A DNA stretch of 64,000 bases from Tomocerus qinae (taxonomy: Eukaryota > Arthropoda > Collembola > Entomobryomorpha > Tomoceridae), in assembly GCA_020055645.1 (NCBI GenBank), contig CM034547.1, positions 3,410,001 to 3,474,000 on the forward strand, given 5' to 3'. The position numbers and the translations under genes are program-made. Shown here one piece after another: positions 30,623 through 43,755 of this stretch (within the stretch, counting starts at the first letter, position 1; every line of letters begins with the position of its first letter). Under the pieces are notes generated by a model that made no database searches, was not told the origin of the DNA, and was given only the letters and a program-made list of their open reading frames with translations.

Positions 30623-33600
30623 TATCAGAATAAATTTTACAAATTTTACTCTTGAAAATTTTGAAATGTTTTAAGGAATTCAAGCGTTCTGTTACTACCC
30701 CGTCCGTATTACGGGTAACTTTACTAGTATACATATATAGACAGGTAAATTTATTGCTTTATCAAGTCTGAGATTATATATAGAGATTTCAAGCTAAGCT
30801 TCTGTAGTTACTCGTCATACCTCTTAATGTCCGTCCTAAGGATACCCAAAGTATGGACCTATAGTTACACATACGTAATGTAGTGCAGTGTGTAGATAAT
30901 CTGTTGCATATCCTGGCATGTCATCATGTTACATATTTATTTAGCGCCAACATCTATTTACATTTGGTGGGGAATACCTTTTCACCTCACGACGTAGCGA
31001 CGGTTGCGTCGGCTACATTTTCTAATATGCTCTACTTGCAAAATGCCATTCTCTGCCGAACTGAATATTAAACTGGTAATCTGCTGCATATGCATATCTG
31101 CGACAGACTCTTTTCGGCAAACTGCAAATATGAGACTTCAAATGCAAACACATCATACATTTATAAATTATACATTTATAATATACAATAAGTAATGAGT
31201 ATATGCATACCTATAATAGTGCTTTTTTCTAGGCATTGAGCAAATGAACGGTGTGTAACTAACGGGCAGGAAACATTCTTATAAGTGCTTCGGATATCAA
31301 CATATTCTAAATTGTAATGTGATCGTGCTTTCATAATTCGTAGCAATTACTTTTTTAACGTGTGTGCACTGTACTCTATTTACTTTTGGATTTTGCAATC
31401 GCACGAGCCTCAATTGTATTAGAAGTTTAAAGGTACACCCGCACGAAATGCAAAGGGTGAATTAAATTAAAGCAGTCTGTCACACTAAAATTGGCTTTAT
31501 CGCTTTAATGAATAAGTATGAGCACAATAATTAATTTATAGAGCAACTTCAATCTAATTTAATTATTGTTCAGTCAGAAACCGTACCGTTTGACGAACGT
31601 GGAAAAAATTTGGATCAAGAGACATCTCTATTACTTAAAATTTTAATCCCTAAGGGTTTAAGCTGAGATAAATGTGAAAAATGAAATGTTTATGCTTGAG
31701 GGCTTGTATGAAAATATTCTGAAATTATATTAATGGAAGTTTTGCAAACTTTGTAGACATTAAAAAAAATTCCGAAATTATGAGAAGCTTATGAACATTT
31801 CGAGAAATATATGAAACTATTGGGAAATTTATGGATAGAAACATTTTTATGGAACATATACGAGATTTATATGAAAGTTTTTCATTAAGAGAAATTCAAG
31901 GCAGGCTAACTGTCCTCAGGATTTCCAAACCCTAAGTCTCCTTTTCCCTTTTGGTTCACAACGACTTGTTAATGTAAGATTTTACATAGGGATTTAGAAG
32001 AAATGAGATAATTACGACAAGTTTGTTTGTTTTCAAGGAAAAAGTTGTTTCCCACGAAAACTAATTTTTTCTATGTCCGCCAAAAAGTGCTCTACGCGTT
32101 GTATTGAAAGAATTGAATTCTTAGCACATTGTGCTTTTATGCCCTTCGTTATAGACAGACATTCCACACTGACAAAGTGAAAAGTATAATGGGAGATGCG
32201 AAAGTAGTGCTAATCATATGGAATGGCTTATCTGCTCAATAGCAATTACCTGTGCTCTGAGACGTGTCAGCAAGGCGAAGTTCATCATTACCACTAAACA
32301 CTATACTTGCATGGGATCCTTTCAAAATCTTACGCTTACTTTTATGTGAATAAGAAGTCAGAGTAATCGTAATAGGCTGTTGTGTAATCCGTCTTCAAAA
32401 TAAAGAAATACGTCTTTAGCGTTCTCTATAGAAAGAAACGTTTAATGAGTTTCCTTTAAATTTAAATATATTTTAAAATCTTTTTGATGTTATTAAAATA
32501 TGTATCTTTTAAATTAAGGAATCCGTCACTTATCTTTATACATTGGAATATTTGTTGTACTTAAACTAAAAGCCTTTTTCCTATTAAATTTTAAAGGCAA
32601 TTTCCTTTAATTAGAAGCCTATTTCAAAGCATTTACTAAGTACAAAGTAAATGGACGTAATAAATAGACACGTGTAATATAATGGTCTGGTTGAATGAGC
32701 GATTATAGAGGATAGAAGAGTAAAGAAGAGGCGAGTGTGGACCAAACTGCTTTGATTCAGCCGAAATGGACTCATCATGAGTATGAAGTTATGAAGCGAA
32801 GAAAATGGTAGCAAATCACTCGGGGGCTTTATATATAAAGACAACTTTCGATTATTTATCATCTCATAGAGAGTCTAAACTGTGTCGTGTAATCAACTCA
32901 ATAGGAAGTTACAGATCATCAGCTATAAGATCACACTCCAAACAGAATCGATTCCTTTCGCATTAATATTTAATTCCGTTTATACTTCGTTTATTTATGC
33001 ATCTCCCACACATAGTGGGGCTAGCTGAGATTACTGGTGGAAAAAACTGTTTCTTTCTTTCTGAAAACCTGATAAGATTAAAAACCTCGGCCAAATTTAA
33101 CAAAAGCTTCTTTATTCGTCTGGTGGAAAATACATTTTACTTCTGGAAACCTGAAAAGACTAACAACAGGCCTTTAAAAACTTCAGATTTTACATTTAAA
33201 ACAACTTTTCTATTTAAGGAAAATAACATCTCTGGACACTTGAAAAAACAGTAGACCTTCAAAAATCGGATTCACTATCATAAACTCCTCGCTGGCTGGA
33301 AAAGCTTTTTATCTCAGTAAACCTAAAAGGGTTAACCGAATTCTCGAATTTTATCACCTAAAAACAAAAACTTTTCCTGCTGGGGGAAACCTTTCCATCC
33401 TTTAAAAATTGAGGAATAGCTACCGCCTTAAAAAGTCCCATGTTTGGAATAAATTTTCTTGCTCTCTATGAGCACTTTATTTAAAACATGGGAGGATATT
33501 CCAAGTATCTCCAAAATTGGATTTGACAAGATCAAAGACTTTTCATAGTACTTTCGGAGTTTCCTCAGGTTTTCAAGTTTTTTCCACCAGGATGTGTTGG

Positions 33601-33784
33601 GTATAATTTCACTCTACTGACAGACGACTTCCCTTAGCGATGGCAAAGACTATTTAAAAATATTATCTTTCGGGTGTGTCTCCTAGTCTTTCTTATGGGA
33701 TTGAATTGGTATTCTGTCAATTGGAAAGCTGACTGGCCAGACTGAAAGATTGTTCTCTATTAATCTCATCATCTCACCAACAAT
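30623..33784. other. Intergenic region, nothing recognised
   Basis: A+T-rich sequence of about 3.1 kb. Short open frames (32611-32862 on -, 32997-33254 on +) have no family features. The second covers a loosely repeated CTGGTGGAAAA ... CTGAAAACCTGA motif, probably a degenerate repeat. Confidence 0.45.
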
Positions 33785-33817
33785 TATAAATCCCAATTGA
33801 TTTCTTCTTCTCAGCTT
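33785..33817 (+). promoter_or_regulatory. Core promoter of the first cuticle gene
   Basis: TATAAA at 33785-33790 lies 28 bp before the A of an initiator-like TCAGCTT (A at 33813). It would give a 5' UTR of about 99 nt before the Met at 33912. The spacing is as expected for arthropod TATA/Inr promoters. Confidence 0.5.
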
Positions 33818-33911
33818 ACCAAGACGTCTCTGCACCTCTGCACATCCAAACTGATACACACAGCAGTATACAACTCTTTACGTTTCTTCTCTCAGATTAT
33901 TTGAATTAACC

Positions 33912-35492
33912 ATGGGATGGAATACCTTAATTAAGGTAATTAGTAATTTAATTATCCATTTCTATTAACATTTAGAATTATGTAATTAGCCAACTGGCTA
34001 ATCGGCAATAACTCTTTCTTAGCAATTATGTGTTTAATAACAGGTTAGTTTGGGCATCCTGCTTGTCTCGTCAATTTTTCTTTCAGCTATCCATTCAGCA
34101 CCCCAAAATATTCCCTATGGGGTACGGAAAGGATTCGAGCCTCAAAAAATAACAGCTGAAAATCGATACCAGAGTGTAGAGTACAATGAAGATGAAGATC
34201 TTCACTACTCAGACGTAATTTGATTTACTGGCTTTACCTGGGGGAAATTGTGGCATAATATTATAACGGCCAGACTAAAAGGATCTTAGGGACCTAACCT
34301 AATTTATTATAATCTAACCTAATCTGAGGATGGGGAACGTTAAAAGGCCCCACCGTTGGACCTTTTAATCTTGTCGAAAATGGTAAATGAACATTGTCAG
34401 TTTTGGCACAAAAATTATGGAAGAAAGAAAGGGGAAAATGGGAAAAATGGGGTATGACCACTAAAGACTGCAAAATCACATTATCACACCACACGTAGGG
34501 ATACGAATTTTATTGCGGCTTTGATATTTTCGCTCAAACGTTTTTATAAATTAAGTAGCAGTGGAAACGTTTGTACCTTTTGTACTTTTTTCGGGAGTTC
34601 AGATCCACGTAGAATAATGGAGGTTTCTATTTTCACAATCTAATCTAAAAATTTTTAAGGTGAGCACGAAAGCCCAATTTTCAAAACGACTTTCCAAAGT
34701 CAATTCAGCTTTCAAAGATTTTAAGGAGGGGATATTGTATATTTCGTTCACAACTTATTCAAGAATAATAAAGCTCGTCATAATTTCGCTTTCTGTTTTT
34801 ATAGCATTTTGTGATGTATTGCCAAAATGCTGGAATCATATGTTTCTGATTTTAAATAGAAACCTTATTTTAACGATGATAAGGACAAGGATACAGGGTG
34901 CAAGATAATAAAATATTAAAACTGCAATCCAAGCTGATGCGTAAATTTCGTCGTGTATATCTATTATGGAGATTCCCGTACCTAGTGAATTATTCGCTGC
35001 ATATATTTGCATTTTTCTTTTCTGAGTGCACGGAAGAAGGGACACATAATTTCCGCAACTCTCTTTAAGGCTTAATTGTGTAAGGGAAATTCAATAAATT
35101 TTCAGGAGTTGCCAAACTACGAATTCCGGTACGAGATCCACGGAGGTGGGAATTTGTTCGGTCACGCGGAAACAAGGAAGGACTACCAGACAAATGGGAA
35201 GTACCACGTGGTGCTGCCCGACGGACGACGACAGACGGTGACATACTATGCAGATGAGTCTGGCTACCACCCGACAATCAACTATGAAGTCTTAGGCAGC
35301 AACGGTCTCTACGGCGGACCGCCCAACCCGCCGCCCGCCCAACCCAAGAAAAGAGCAGCCGACGCGGATGTCCCAGACTTGCCCCTAATTATCAATGGCC
35401 AGCAGCAGGACTACGTGGCCACTTTAAGGCCAACTTACACCGGAGCCCCTCAGCGACTCGCCGCCGCTTATGGAGATATCTCACAAATATAA
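33912..35492 (+). CDS. Cuticle protein with Rebers-Riddiford chitin-binding domain
   Basis: Exons 33912-33935, 34044-34214 and 35106-35492 (all phase 0, GT-AG) give 193 residues. Exon 1 encodes only MGWNTLIK; exon 2 completes a signal peptide (VSLGILLVSSIFLSAIHSA). The chitin_bind_4 domain is in exon 3: YEFRYEIHGGGNLFGHAETR, then GKYHVVLPDGRRQTVTYYAD and ESGYHPTINYE, with the usual spaced aromatic residues. A Pro/Ala-rich tail follows. The product would be secreted by epidermis and bind chitin in cuticle. The first intron lies within the signal peptide, as is usual for CPR genes. The LPDGR-x-Q-x-V-x-Y form is common in non-insect arthropods (family knowledge). The gene is well supported; subclass RR-1 or RR-2 is not settled. 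Confidence 0.92.
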
Positions 35493-35731
35493 TCATCCGA
35501 GTCACTTAACTCGCTGTTTTTAATTGTTTTTGTGAACGCGAGTTAAAATTTTTTTAAATACTCTATTTTAAACTTTTTTCCAATACCCAAAACCCAGAGC
35601 ATTCTAGATGTGGCATTTTACAACAATTTTCAACAGTTGCATTATTCGAGTGCGTATTGTTGCTTCAATTACTAAATTATTGACATCTATCTGGGAGCAG
35701 TGCTACGCACGTGTAAATGTTTCATTCACAT

Positions 35732-35737
35732 AATAAA
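35732..35737 (+). terminator. Candidate poly(A) signal of the first cuticle gene
   Basis: AATAAA about 240 bp after the stop codon; two more hexamers lie within the next 100 bp. Which is used cannot be told. Confidence 0.35.
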
Positions 35738-36048
35738 TATGCCAAATATTTAATTTTTAGTATGGTAACAGTGTGTATAGATACGTATTCCGCTAAATAA
35801 ATATTTTTGTATTCAATTCAGCAGTACAATAAAAGTGACCTGTTGGTGTCTAGTTCATGGCAGAATCTTTGTAACACGCAAAACTAATGCAATTATTATG
35901 TCCAATGTGCATAAATGTCAAATGGAAAAAACTAGCGGAAATAATCATGCTTTGCGATTTTACATATTACCTTTTTTCAGCGTATTTGTCCAACGACCTT
36001 TGACATTTTGACACTGCGTGACTTGACCTGACCTATAACATATTGAAA

Positions 36049-36240
36049 AAGCTAGAACAGATTTGAACATACTAGAACGGATTTGAAGACTCTAGAACGT
36101 ATTTGAAAACGCTAGAACAGATTTTAAAACGCTAGAACAGATTTTAAAACGCTAGAACAGATTTTAAAACGCTAGAACAGATTAAAACGTTAGAACAGAT
36201 TTTAAAACGCTAGAACAGATTAAAACGTTAGAACAGATTC
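36049..36240. repeat. 20-bp tandem repeat
   Basis: About ten copies of GCTAGAACAGATTTTAAAAC. The right part alternates with a 17-bp form lacking three bases (GTTAGAACAGATTAAAAC). Confidence 0.88.
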
Positions 36241-36471
36241 GAAAGGAAATAGATTCAAAAATGCTCGAAAATAAGATACGAAATGTCATATTAATATCAT
36301 ATGAAAAATAAATTATGTTTCTCCCAACTTGGAATTGTTTTATTAACAACACGATAATATTTAGTGTTTTCAAAATATGCTTAAGAGCAAGATATAGTCG
36401 AGGTCAGAACTGTCGCCCGTAAGGCCGGTGTTAAAAGTGATTTTAATATGTGTGAAGGCTGTCACGCCCTA

Positions 36472-36830
36472 CCAGAGAATAAAGTCGGCATGCCGTAAAT
36501 TATTTTCAGATGCCGCATGCCGTAAAATACATAGGCAGAGACAGTTTAATGGTAGTATTCAACTAATTGAATAATATAATTTCGATCATTTTATAATAAA
36601 TGACAACCCTTATAAGTTATAAAATGAGTTTTCACTTTTCAAGGCTTTTGAGCCACTAAAAGTGGCATGATGTTAATACACAATATTTGTGTATAAAAGC
36701 ACTTTTAGCGGGGTTATTTCTCACTTTCCACATCAATTTACATATAAAAACAGCTAAAACATAAAAAATTATTTAGGACATGCCGCCAAATACCAAATGC
36801 CGTATTTACAAAGTGGAGTGATAGGTTTTA
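36472..36830 (-). mobile_element. GCCGTAAA-type non-autonomous element, copy 1
   Basis: The left edge reads AATAAAGTCGGCATGCCGTA ... GATGCCGCATGCCGTAAAAT. Its reverse complement matches the right edge of the copy at 45055-45390. The right edge (CATGCCGCCAAATACC ... ATGCCGTATTTAC) also carries the GCCGTA motif inverted. There is no coding capacity; exact ends are uncertain. Confidence 0.5.
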
Positions 36831-36879
36831 TACTATTCGGCCAACTGTTTAGAAAACGCAATTGAAATTTTTAATTTCC

Positions 36880-37085
36880 ATCTAATGCCAATTTATCACT
36901 TTGACTATCAAAATGAAGACAAAGTGAGCGTGCGGTATTTCAGCAACCTATCTATTGACTGATTTGAACCAAAATGAAGTGTGTGTCACTGGTCCATGTA
37001 TTGTTTTTGTCAAGTTTAGTCAACCTCCGACGTAGTGTTCAAAAGTTAGTGTTGTTGAACGGACCCCTTACTCAGACGAGCTAGA
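36880..37085 (-). mobile_element. Fragment of the AGCTCGCCTGA family, reversed
   Basis: The reverse complement reads AGCTCGTCTGAGTAAGGGGT ... ACTAAACTTGACAAAAACAA ... TAGGTTGCTGAAATACCGCA ... GCTCACTTTGTCTTCATTTT, following the left half of the element at 17891-18130 closely. No tandem array is attached here. Confidence 0.6.
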
Positions 37086-38175
37086 ACAAATACATTTTAT
37101 CAAATTGATATTAGAGGTTTAGAATTCGAAAAAATGTCATTTTTGAGTAGATGAGTAAATTCAATGAAATCTGCAAAAAAAAGTATTTTGCGTAGTTGTT
37201 AGCAGCTGGGATGTGTATTTGGTACTGCGTCCCATTCCAGTATTTATGTTGCATTTATACGTACAATTGTGAGTGGATAAAAGATGGAGAGAAACGGTCA
37301 GTAAGCACATTGAGTAGGAATAGGAGTAATAATAAATGATGATGTGTTGTGTCTATGGGGTAGAGTGAAGTGCATGTAAATAGGAAGATGAGAAGTAGGT
37401 TGAGTGACTTCATCATGCAGAGCAAGCATTAGGAGTCATTTCACTTTCGTGAATTGGGTGCAGGAAAAGCTTTAGCTGTTCTACTTATTCCTTAATCTGT
37501 CTGCCTGAACTGAAAACGAAATTGGTTGGGGAAGGAGATGGATAAAAGTAAGCCAAGCCGCTTCTTGGTTGACCACACTAAGCAGAAAGATGCCAGTTGG
37601 CTGAAGACCATTATTTACAGCGTCAGACACCGCAGCGTCGGCCGACCAACTCCACCACTCGCTCCTCATTGTCATCCAACTCTATTCATCAGCCACGCTC
37701 CTGCTTTCGTAATCTTACATCTATCAGTTCAGCTTACCGTCCCACCCACAAACAAGGACTGCTACTAAGCCCGATCATGTCCATCCAAAGACATTGGTGT
37801 TAAATAAACAAAGATGAAATAATAGTAAAATTGACTTAGGAACTATTCTACCTCTCTCTCCAGGTCTTCGTGGAAATTCAATAAGTAAAGGTCACCAGCT
37901 AAAGTAAAGATGATGATCTATTGGTTTGCTATTATCCAAGCATACAGAAAATATTTTTCTACCCAGTAACCAAAATATTTTGGGCTTTTCGGGCAGCGCA
38001 GAGCTGGCTGCACGCTAACCAAGTTAGTGAGGTCAAAAATTGTTTACTGCCCGCTAACAGACGTTAGCATGTTTTCTTCGCGCGAAAAATTGAAGCGAAT
38101 AAAAATTTTTCAGCACTTTTGTCGGCATTTGATAATAGAAATTCTGTTGGGCAGCACTTCGCGCAGCCTGTCCGT

Positions 38176-38290
38176 TTTAGCTCACCTGGCGAGCTTATAG
38201 AACCTCACAGTCTGTCCGTCCGTGCCCACGATAACTTTCGAATGCAATGACGGATATTGACCAAACTTGGCAAAAACATTTTACCGTACC
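38176..38290 (+). mobile_element. Fragment of the AGCTCGCCTGA family
   Basis: AGCTCACCTGGCGAGCTTAT, CACAGTCTGTCCGTCCG, ACGATAACTTTCGAATG and CCAAACTTGGCAAAAACATT match the start of the element at 17891. The copy ends after about 115 bp. Confidence 0.6.
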
Positions 38291-40888
38291 ATTTGAAACT
38301 TTCTTAGTCAAGTGTTGAAATCCAAAAATGTGTCTAAGTATAATTTTGTAATGCAATTGAATCAATGCATATTTCTATTGCGTGAGAATGAAAATGTGTA
38401 CAAGTTCTGTTCTATTATAATTGAATTACTCTCCTATTTATTAGAAAAATATTAAACTATAATTGAATTACTTATTACTGTGGGTTAACACACTAAAATT
38501 ATGAATCTTAATGTAAGTGTAGGTTATGTTATATGGTTTCGTGACGTGACTGGTGGGAAACCGTTTTGGTTGATTGATCCATCATTCAGTCATCTTCTCT
38601 CAATCTCAATGCACATGTCATCATGAAAGACCACTACAGTCTAACCTGTGCCGTCGATTGCTTTGTATATCTGCGACTATTTTAACGCTATAACTATGAT
38701 TATCATTAAAAGCAACAACTCCTCCGCTCCCTTGATATTAAACTGACGGCCGAAGCAATTGGCAGGTGCGTATCTATTTCACAAGACGCAATTTTATGCA
38801 TCTGAGTATTCTATAGGTTAATACAATTACCGTGTTCATAGGGCTGAAAGATTGTCTTCATTCGTGATATTCTGCACTTAATAATTGATTCTGCACTTAA
38901 TCTCGACATTATAGTCAAACAAGTTTTACTTGTACAGAAAGGTGAGGCAAATAAAAATAGATTCCATGTAAAAGAGTCATATAAATTTTGATTTCAGTAT
39001 TAATTATTGTCAAATGATTATTATTGTAAAATAATAACTCAGATGTCAGATTATGATTTTTTGACCACGGCCCATAAATGTGCTACAGACAGCCTAATCA
39101 TATTTATAACTTAAGGCAAAACATTAGTTGACAATAAGTGTGAAAAAAGAATTATTTTGGTATTCAAATTAACTCTAATTTATTCAGCACAGAACACTAG
39201 CGCAACGTCTAAATTTTCATTAATGCTTGCTCTACATTATTTATTTAGGTCTAAAAGACTCAAAACTACAAAATAAGTAAGAAAGTCATGAATCATGATG
39301 AGAAATGATAGAGACTTGAAGAAAGAGAGAGACAAGTAAATAAATAGTCATCTGGAATAATGGGTGCGGACGTGATCGTATAGTACTCCAAAAATGTCTG
39401 ATATCACTGCATCCAAATGCCTGCAATTAATTACACAATAATTTGTCAATTTAGTGCATAATTCTTTAGACGTGCTCTTCTGCTACACATCTCATAGATA
39501 CCTAATAAATAATGATGCTCACTCAACTCAAAGCATTAAGTATATCTTATGCAAGTAGTCATTAGAGCTACGTTCTTCTGCATCATATGTTATGCAATAG
39601 ATATAAATCAAGTGTTATGAGATGAGTGATTGGGAGGAAAGACGACAAAAGCCGACCACTTTTTCTGTCACTCATCTCATTTGATCATGGTCTGCTCTCC
39701 ACTTTATAGACTTGCATAAGGTAGTTATTTGTGATGAATGAGTAAGATCATACACCAACTGCATGCCGACATCACATATTTCCAAAGCTACCTCGAGACA
39801 TCACTTGCCTTATCAGTTAAATCTTTTGCTCAATTCGCTGTAACTTATTCATTTCCTCGATTTATGTAAAATAAACCCTACTTTTTAAATTCGCTTAAAC
39901 CCAAGATTTTTCGAATTCACTTAGATTGAATCCAAATCAATTCATTTCCCGATTTCACTTAAAGTGAAATTATGCAATCTCTCCCTAATTCATTTAACCA
40001 CCTCTTTAAAATATTGTATTCTAGAATTCTAAGTACAGTGTTTGACTATAGGTACTGACTGGCGTGACTGGTACGTAATAGTACATAATATTACCTATGG
40101 TTATATTATAGCTAAAAATCTTTTTTGGGACAGTAGCTATAGTGCAAGACAGTCTACAATGGCTAGAAATAAAATTTTAAGAAAAAGCAATTGTTTCAAA
40201 TACATGCAATAGAATTGGTTTAAAGCATTTTAAACGTAAACGTAATTAGGGACTACTTTTTCGAGAGGAGATAATACTACCAGTATGAAGAATATTTTTA
40301 ACCAACAGGCCATTTTATTCCATGTAGACCATGCCAGGTGGTTGGCGAAAATGTAAATAAAAAGTAAAAGCTTTAAAAACTCATAGGGAGGAAAACCAGA
40401 AAACAATGAGGAAAAATAAAGTTTCTGGATAATTAAAATAAAACATTTATGCCCAAGTCTTAAGTTGACATTACAAATTCGAAATCGATTTTCGCGCTGA
40501 TTAATACTAAAACTAAAGTAACAAAAATAATTTTTAATTTCATTTCAGGTTCTCCTGAAATGAAGTAAAAATTATGAAAATTGCAGACTTTATAGAAAGA
40601 AAATATATAGTTTTTACTCACGTGGAGAGGGGTTGTGAGTGCTATTGAACGTTAGGTAAAATATTGACGGTAAATTTTTTCCATTCTTGGAACTTTTTTC
40701 CATTTCTAAAATTATTTTCCATCCCTAGAATTTTCCTCCAACTAAGGAATCTGCTGAAGCCTTCCTTGAATGTGTCCCTATGAAAAAAGGGCTAAAATAA
40801 ATCTTAGTGTCTAATAGTTATTGTAAGCAGTTAAGAGTTAAGTGAATTTGATTTTAAGGGATTTTGTATGTAAAGGCTCTTGTCTAGT

Positions 40889-41329
40889 ATATATGTTAAC
40901 GGTAATCAGTAAATTCAGGCATTAAGCTTAATGCCTAGCCATTAGGTGTAATTTTGAAACATTTTAGTTTTTCATACTTAAAATTTGAAAGAACATTCAT
41001 ATACTGTTATTTCGTATTAGCTTTTGAATAAGGACATTTTTACAATTCCAAAAAGGTAAAGATGTTTACTGTGTCATGAATAAGGAGCGAGTTATAGACC
41101 TTAAAACTTTTGTATAAAAGCCAATACAACTTCTTAAATCTTAGTCGCACGCTATTCATATGCGGCATTTTGAACTCGATACAATATCCTTATTTAGGAA
41201 AAAGAATATAATTGGACTTTATAAATTTCTAAATTTCAAATAACCAAAAACTAGAATTCTTCAAAAATTTTACTCATTGCCTAGGCATTACGCTTAATGC
41301 CTGAATTTACGCATTACCGTTAACATATA
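40889..41329. mobile_element. MITE with about 50-bp inverted repeats
   Basis: The left end reads TATATGTTAACGGTAATCAG ... AAATTCAGGCATTAAGCTTAATGCC. The right end is its reverse complement with few changes (GGCATTACGCTTAATGCC ... ACCGTTAACATATA). The arms hold an 18-bp palindrome GGCATTAAGCTTAATGCC. About 440 bp, non-coding. Confidence 0.65.
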
Positions 41330-42020
41330 CAGATACTACTGCATACTCGAATACCGTCCACGTCTGTTGACAATAAAGGTGTTGCTAATAAGTAAGTGGT
41401 ATCACTTATAACTTTTAGTCATTAGTATTGGGTATATAACACCATTGCTCTAACTTCAGCCCTATTCATGGAGTCGAACAATGAAAAAGACAATTTTTTC
41501 TGCTATGACACACAAAGTCCATTTACCAATTTGAAGGCGAATTTGAATGTCTATACTGCCAAACTATTGCGTTACGAATTGGCGCCTGTTCTCAAACTCC
41601 AATCCACCAGAGGTGGTCATAATTTAGTCATTGTCATTGGCTGTCAACTAGCCAATAGTAAGGATTAAATTATGAGAGTGGCAGCGGGATTTGTAAGAGA
41701 TGTGTGTGGACTGGGACTCCGTAACGAATTTACTTGCATCATGATTAATGATGTAAACATCACTGCGTTACGGGGCTTTGACATACATCAAAAATCAATT
41801 CGAAAATCTTAGTAGGGAATTGCATGGTTAAGCTAAAGCCCTACCAGATAGCCTCTCAGATTCGCTGTACTTTCTGCACTTAAATGTATCGCCACAGTCA
41901 AAAGTTGAGTTTATTCTCTCCCGCTTCAATTTTACATGGAAAATCCTATTCATATTTTTTAAATTCATTTTTAGCTTAGACGATATCGACAGAGAGCAAT
42001 CATATTATATACATCCGTCG

Positions 42021-42180
42021 AATTAATGTTTTTATAATGTACCCCAAAGTAGTTTACCCGAAGTCCACTATAATCAAAGTGCCTTTGTCGGGTAACTTCG
42101 GGAGGCACCCGACAAAAGCATGTTGCGCGTGGTGGACGTCGGGTTAACTGCTCTGAGGTACATTAATGAAAACATTAATT
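42021..42180. mobile_element. 160-bp hairpin element
   Basis: The left arm AATTAATGTTTTTATAATGT ... GTAGTTTACCCGAAGTCCAC is the reverse complement of the right arm GTGGACGTCGGGTTAACTGC ... AAAACATTAATT. An inner pair (TTTGTCGGGT / ACCCGACAAA) adds a second hairpin in the loop. Confidence 0.65.
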
Positions 42181-43644
42181 GTCACATTCGAATTAATAGT
42201 ACATGTTAGTAATAAGATGCGGCTAGGTTCGTAGAGTTATATATAGCGATTTTAAAATCGCATTGTGTAATATTAGTAGTATTCAAAGCTGAGCTCTGTT
42301 CCATCTTTTACCCACGGCCGTTTGAGGTAGCTTACTGCAACATAGCGCACTGTCTCATTCACCTCAACCCAACCAAGTCTTTCAGATAGCACAATATGTT
42401 AAGTATTAGAAGTACATGACTGCTTGTACATAGTAAGACTTGCGTCATTACTCGACCTTTGTTCAATACTAAATCTGCTGCATTTGAGTTGCAGCGTTAA
42501 ATTCTTGCGGTGTACATAGATAACCAAAAGCAGTCAGCACATTCAGTAGCGACGAGTTGACGAAATCCCGCAAGCTCCGTCCTACGACTTTAATAAATTA
42601 GCCTATTATGCTAATACATATTATTGTAGAATACAAATCTTCTTTGGGTAACTCAGCTAGCAGTAATAAATAAGATTATGTCACTCATAATTGGGGAAAT
42701 AGCGTATACGTGGAAATGTTCTTGGTGTGAGGTACTACATGCTGGCTAAACAAGGAAGTGACACCCCTGGCTGGATTATTATTGTGATGAGAGGAAGACA
42801 AGACAATAGAATTTTCTTAAACACTATATATTATCTTCACCACACTAAAAGTTATCATTATGAATATACACAAATCTCAATACATCATATCAACAGTTTT
42901 ATTTGTCATAAAACGTATATTTCTCCTAGACTCGCCAAAACGGAAACACGTGTTTTGATATAAACTTTTGTTCAATGCATTGCTCTAGAAAGGTGTAGAG
43001 GGCTAAAACCAGGGGACCTGCATAAAGTACAAAGGCACTGAAGGAAAACGTGAAGTTGAAACTTGAAGGAGCAAACTGCTAACTTTTAGCGTGACTATAC
43101 CAATGATATTGTTATATAATGTAGTTGACAATAGATACGATTCAGAGCGGAGTCTGTCTGTTTGTGGCTTGAATGGCACTGTCTCAGCGACACAGAGCGA
43201 ATGTCATCCTAAATGGTTAATTTGACTTGCTTTGATCATTTTCACACTCTTTTACTCTACACACACTCTATATCTATCTATAAATGCTTATTCTTCATTG
43301 CCAATGACGCAAGGACTACTCATCAGTCAGACGCTCCTTTTGTTTGAATTGTCCAGCCCCGTGCACAATTTCCGTTTGTCTGGAAGGAAGACTAAAATGC
43401 ATTTGATTGATTTCGATACATATCATAATGGGGGATCCTTGAGTCATTTAGTCCACCTGTGACTTTACAGGAGACGGGAATCACCGGAGGTGCGGAATTA
43501 CCACCACTTCCAAAAGTCATGCAAGGAAACTTGTACGTGCAGTTAAAAGCCAAATCTGGCTTTCTTAACACATTTTAATGTACTTGGACAAAATTTAACT
43601 CTTAATTACATAATATATTGAAATATGTTGATAATATTCAATAT

Positions 43645-43755
43645 TGGCTTCTTTTAGACAAAATAAACCAAAATTTTTCGCGAATACATAATTCATATAG
43701 TTGTAAGACGTCATTGCCCCCACCGAAATCGACTTCTAAATACGGTACTGTATTT
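43645..43755. repeat. Copy of the C-run dispersed repeat
   Basis: ACAAAATAAACCAAAATTTT, TTGCCCCCACCGAAATCGACT and AAATACGGTACTGTA match 27255-27370 in the same order and orientation, with a shorter middle. Confidence 0.6.

Larger units (their letters stand above)
35493..40888. other. Long intergenic region, repeats then featureless sequence
   Basis: After the cuticle gene come the repeats listed separately (36049-38290). A somewhat less A+T-rich stretch at 37526-37803 has two overlapping + frames of 80 and 68 codons; it may be part of a transcript but shows no family features. From 38300 to 40888 nothing was recognised. Confidence 0.45.

Noticed and set aside
34294-34908. Short frames inside the second intron of the first cuticle gene
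   Set aside because: No domain features; the intron is clearly defined by a donor at 34215 and an acceptor at 35105 that join two parts of one protein in phase.
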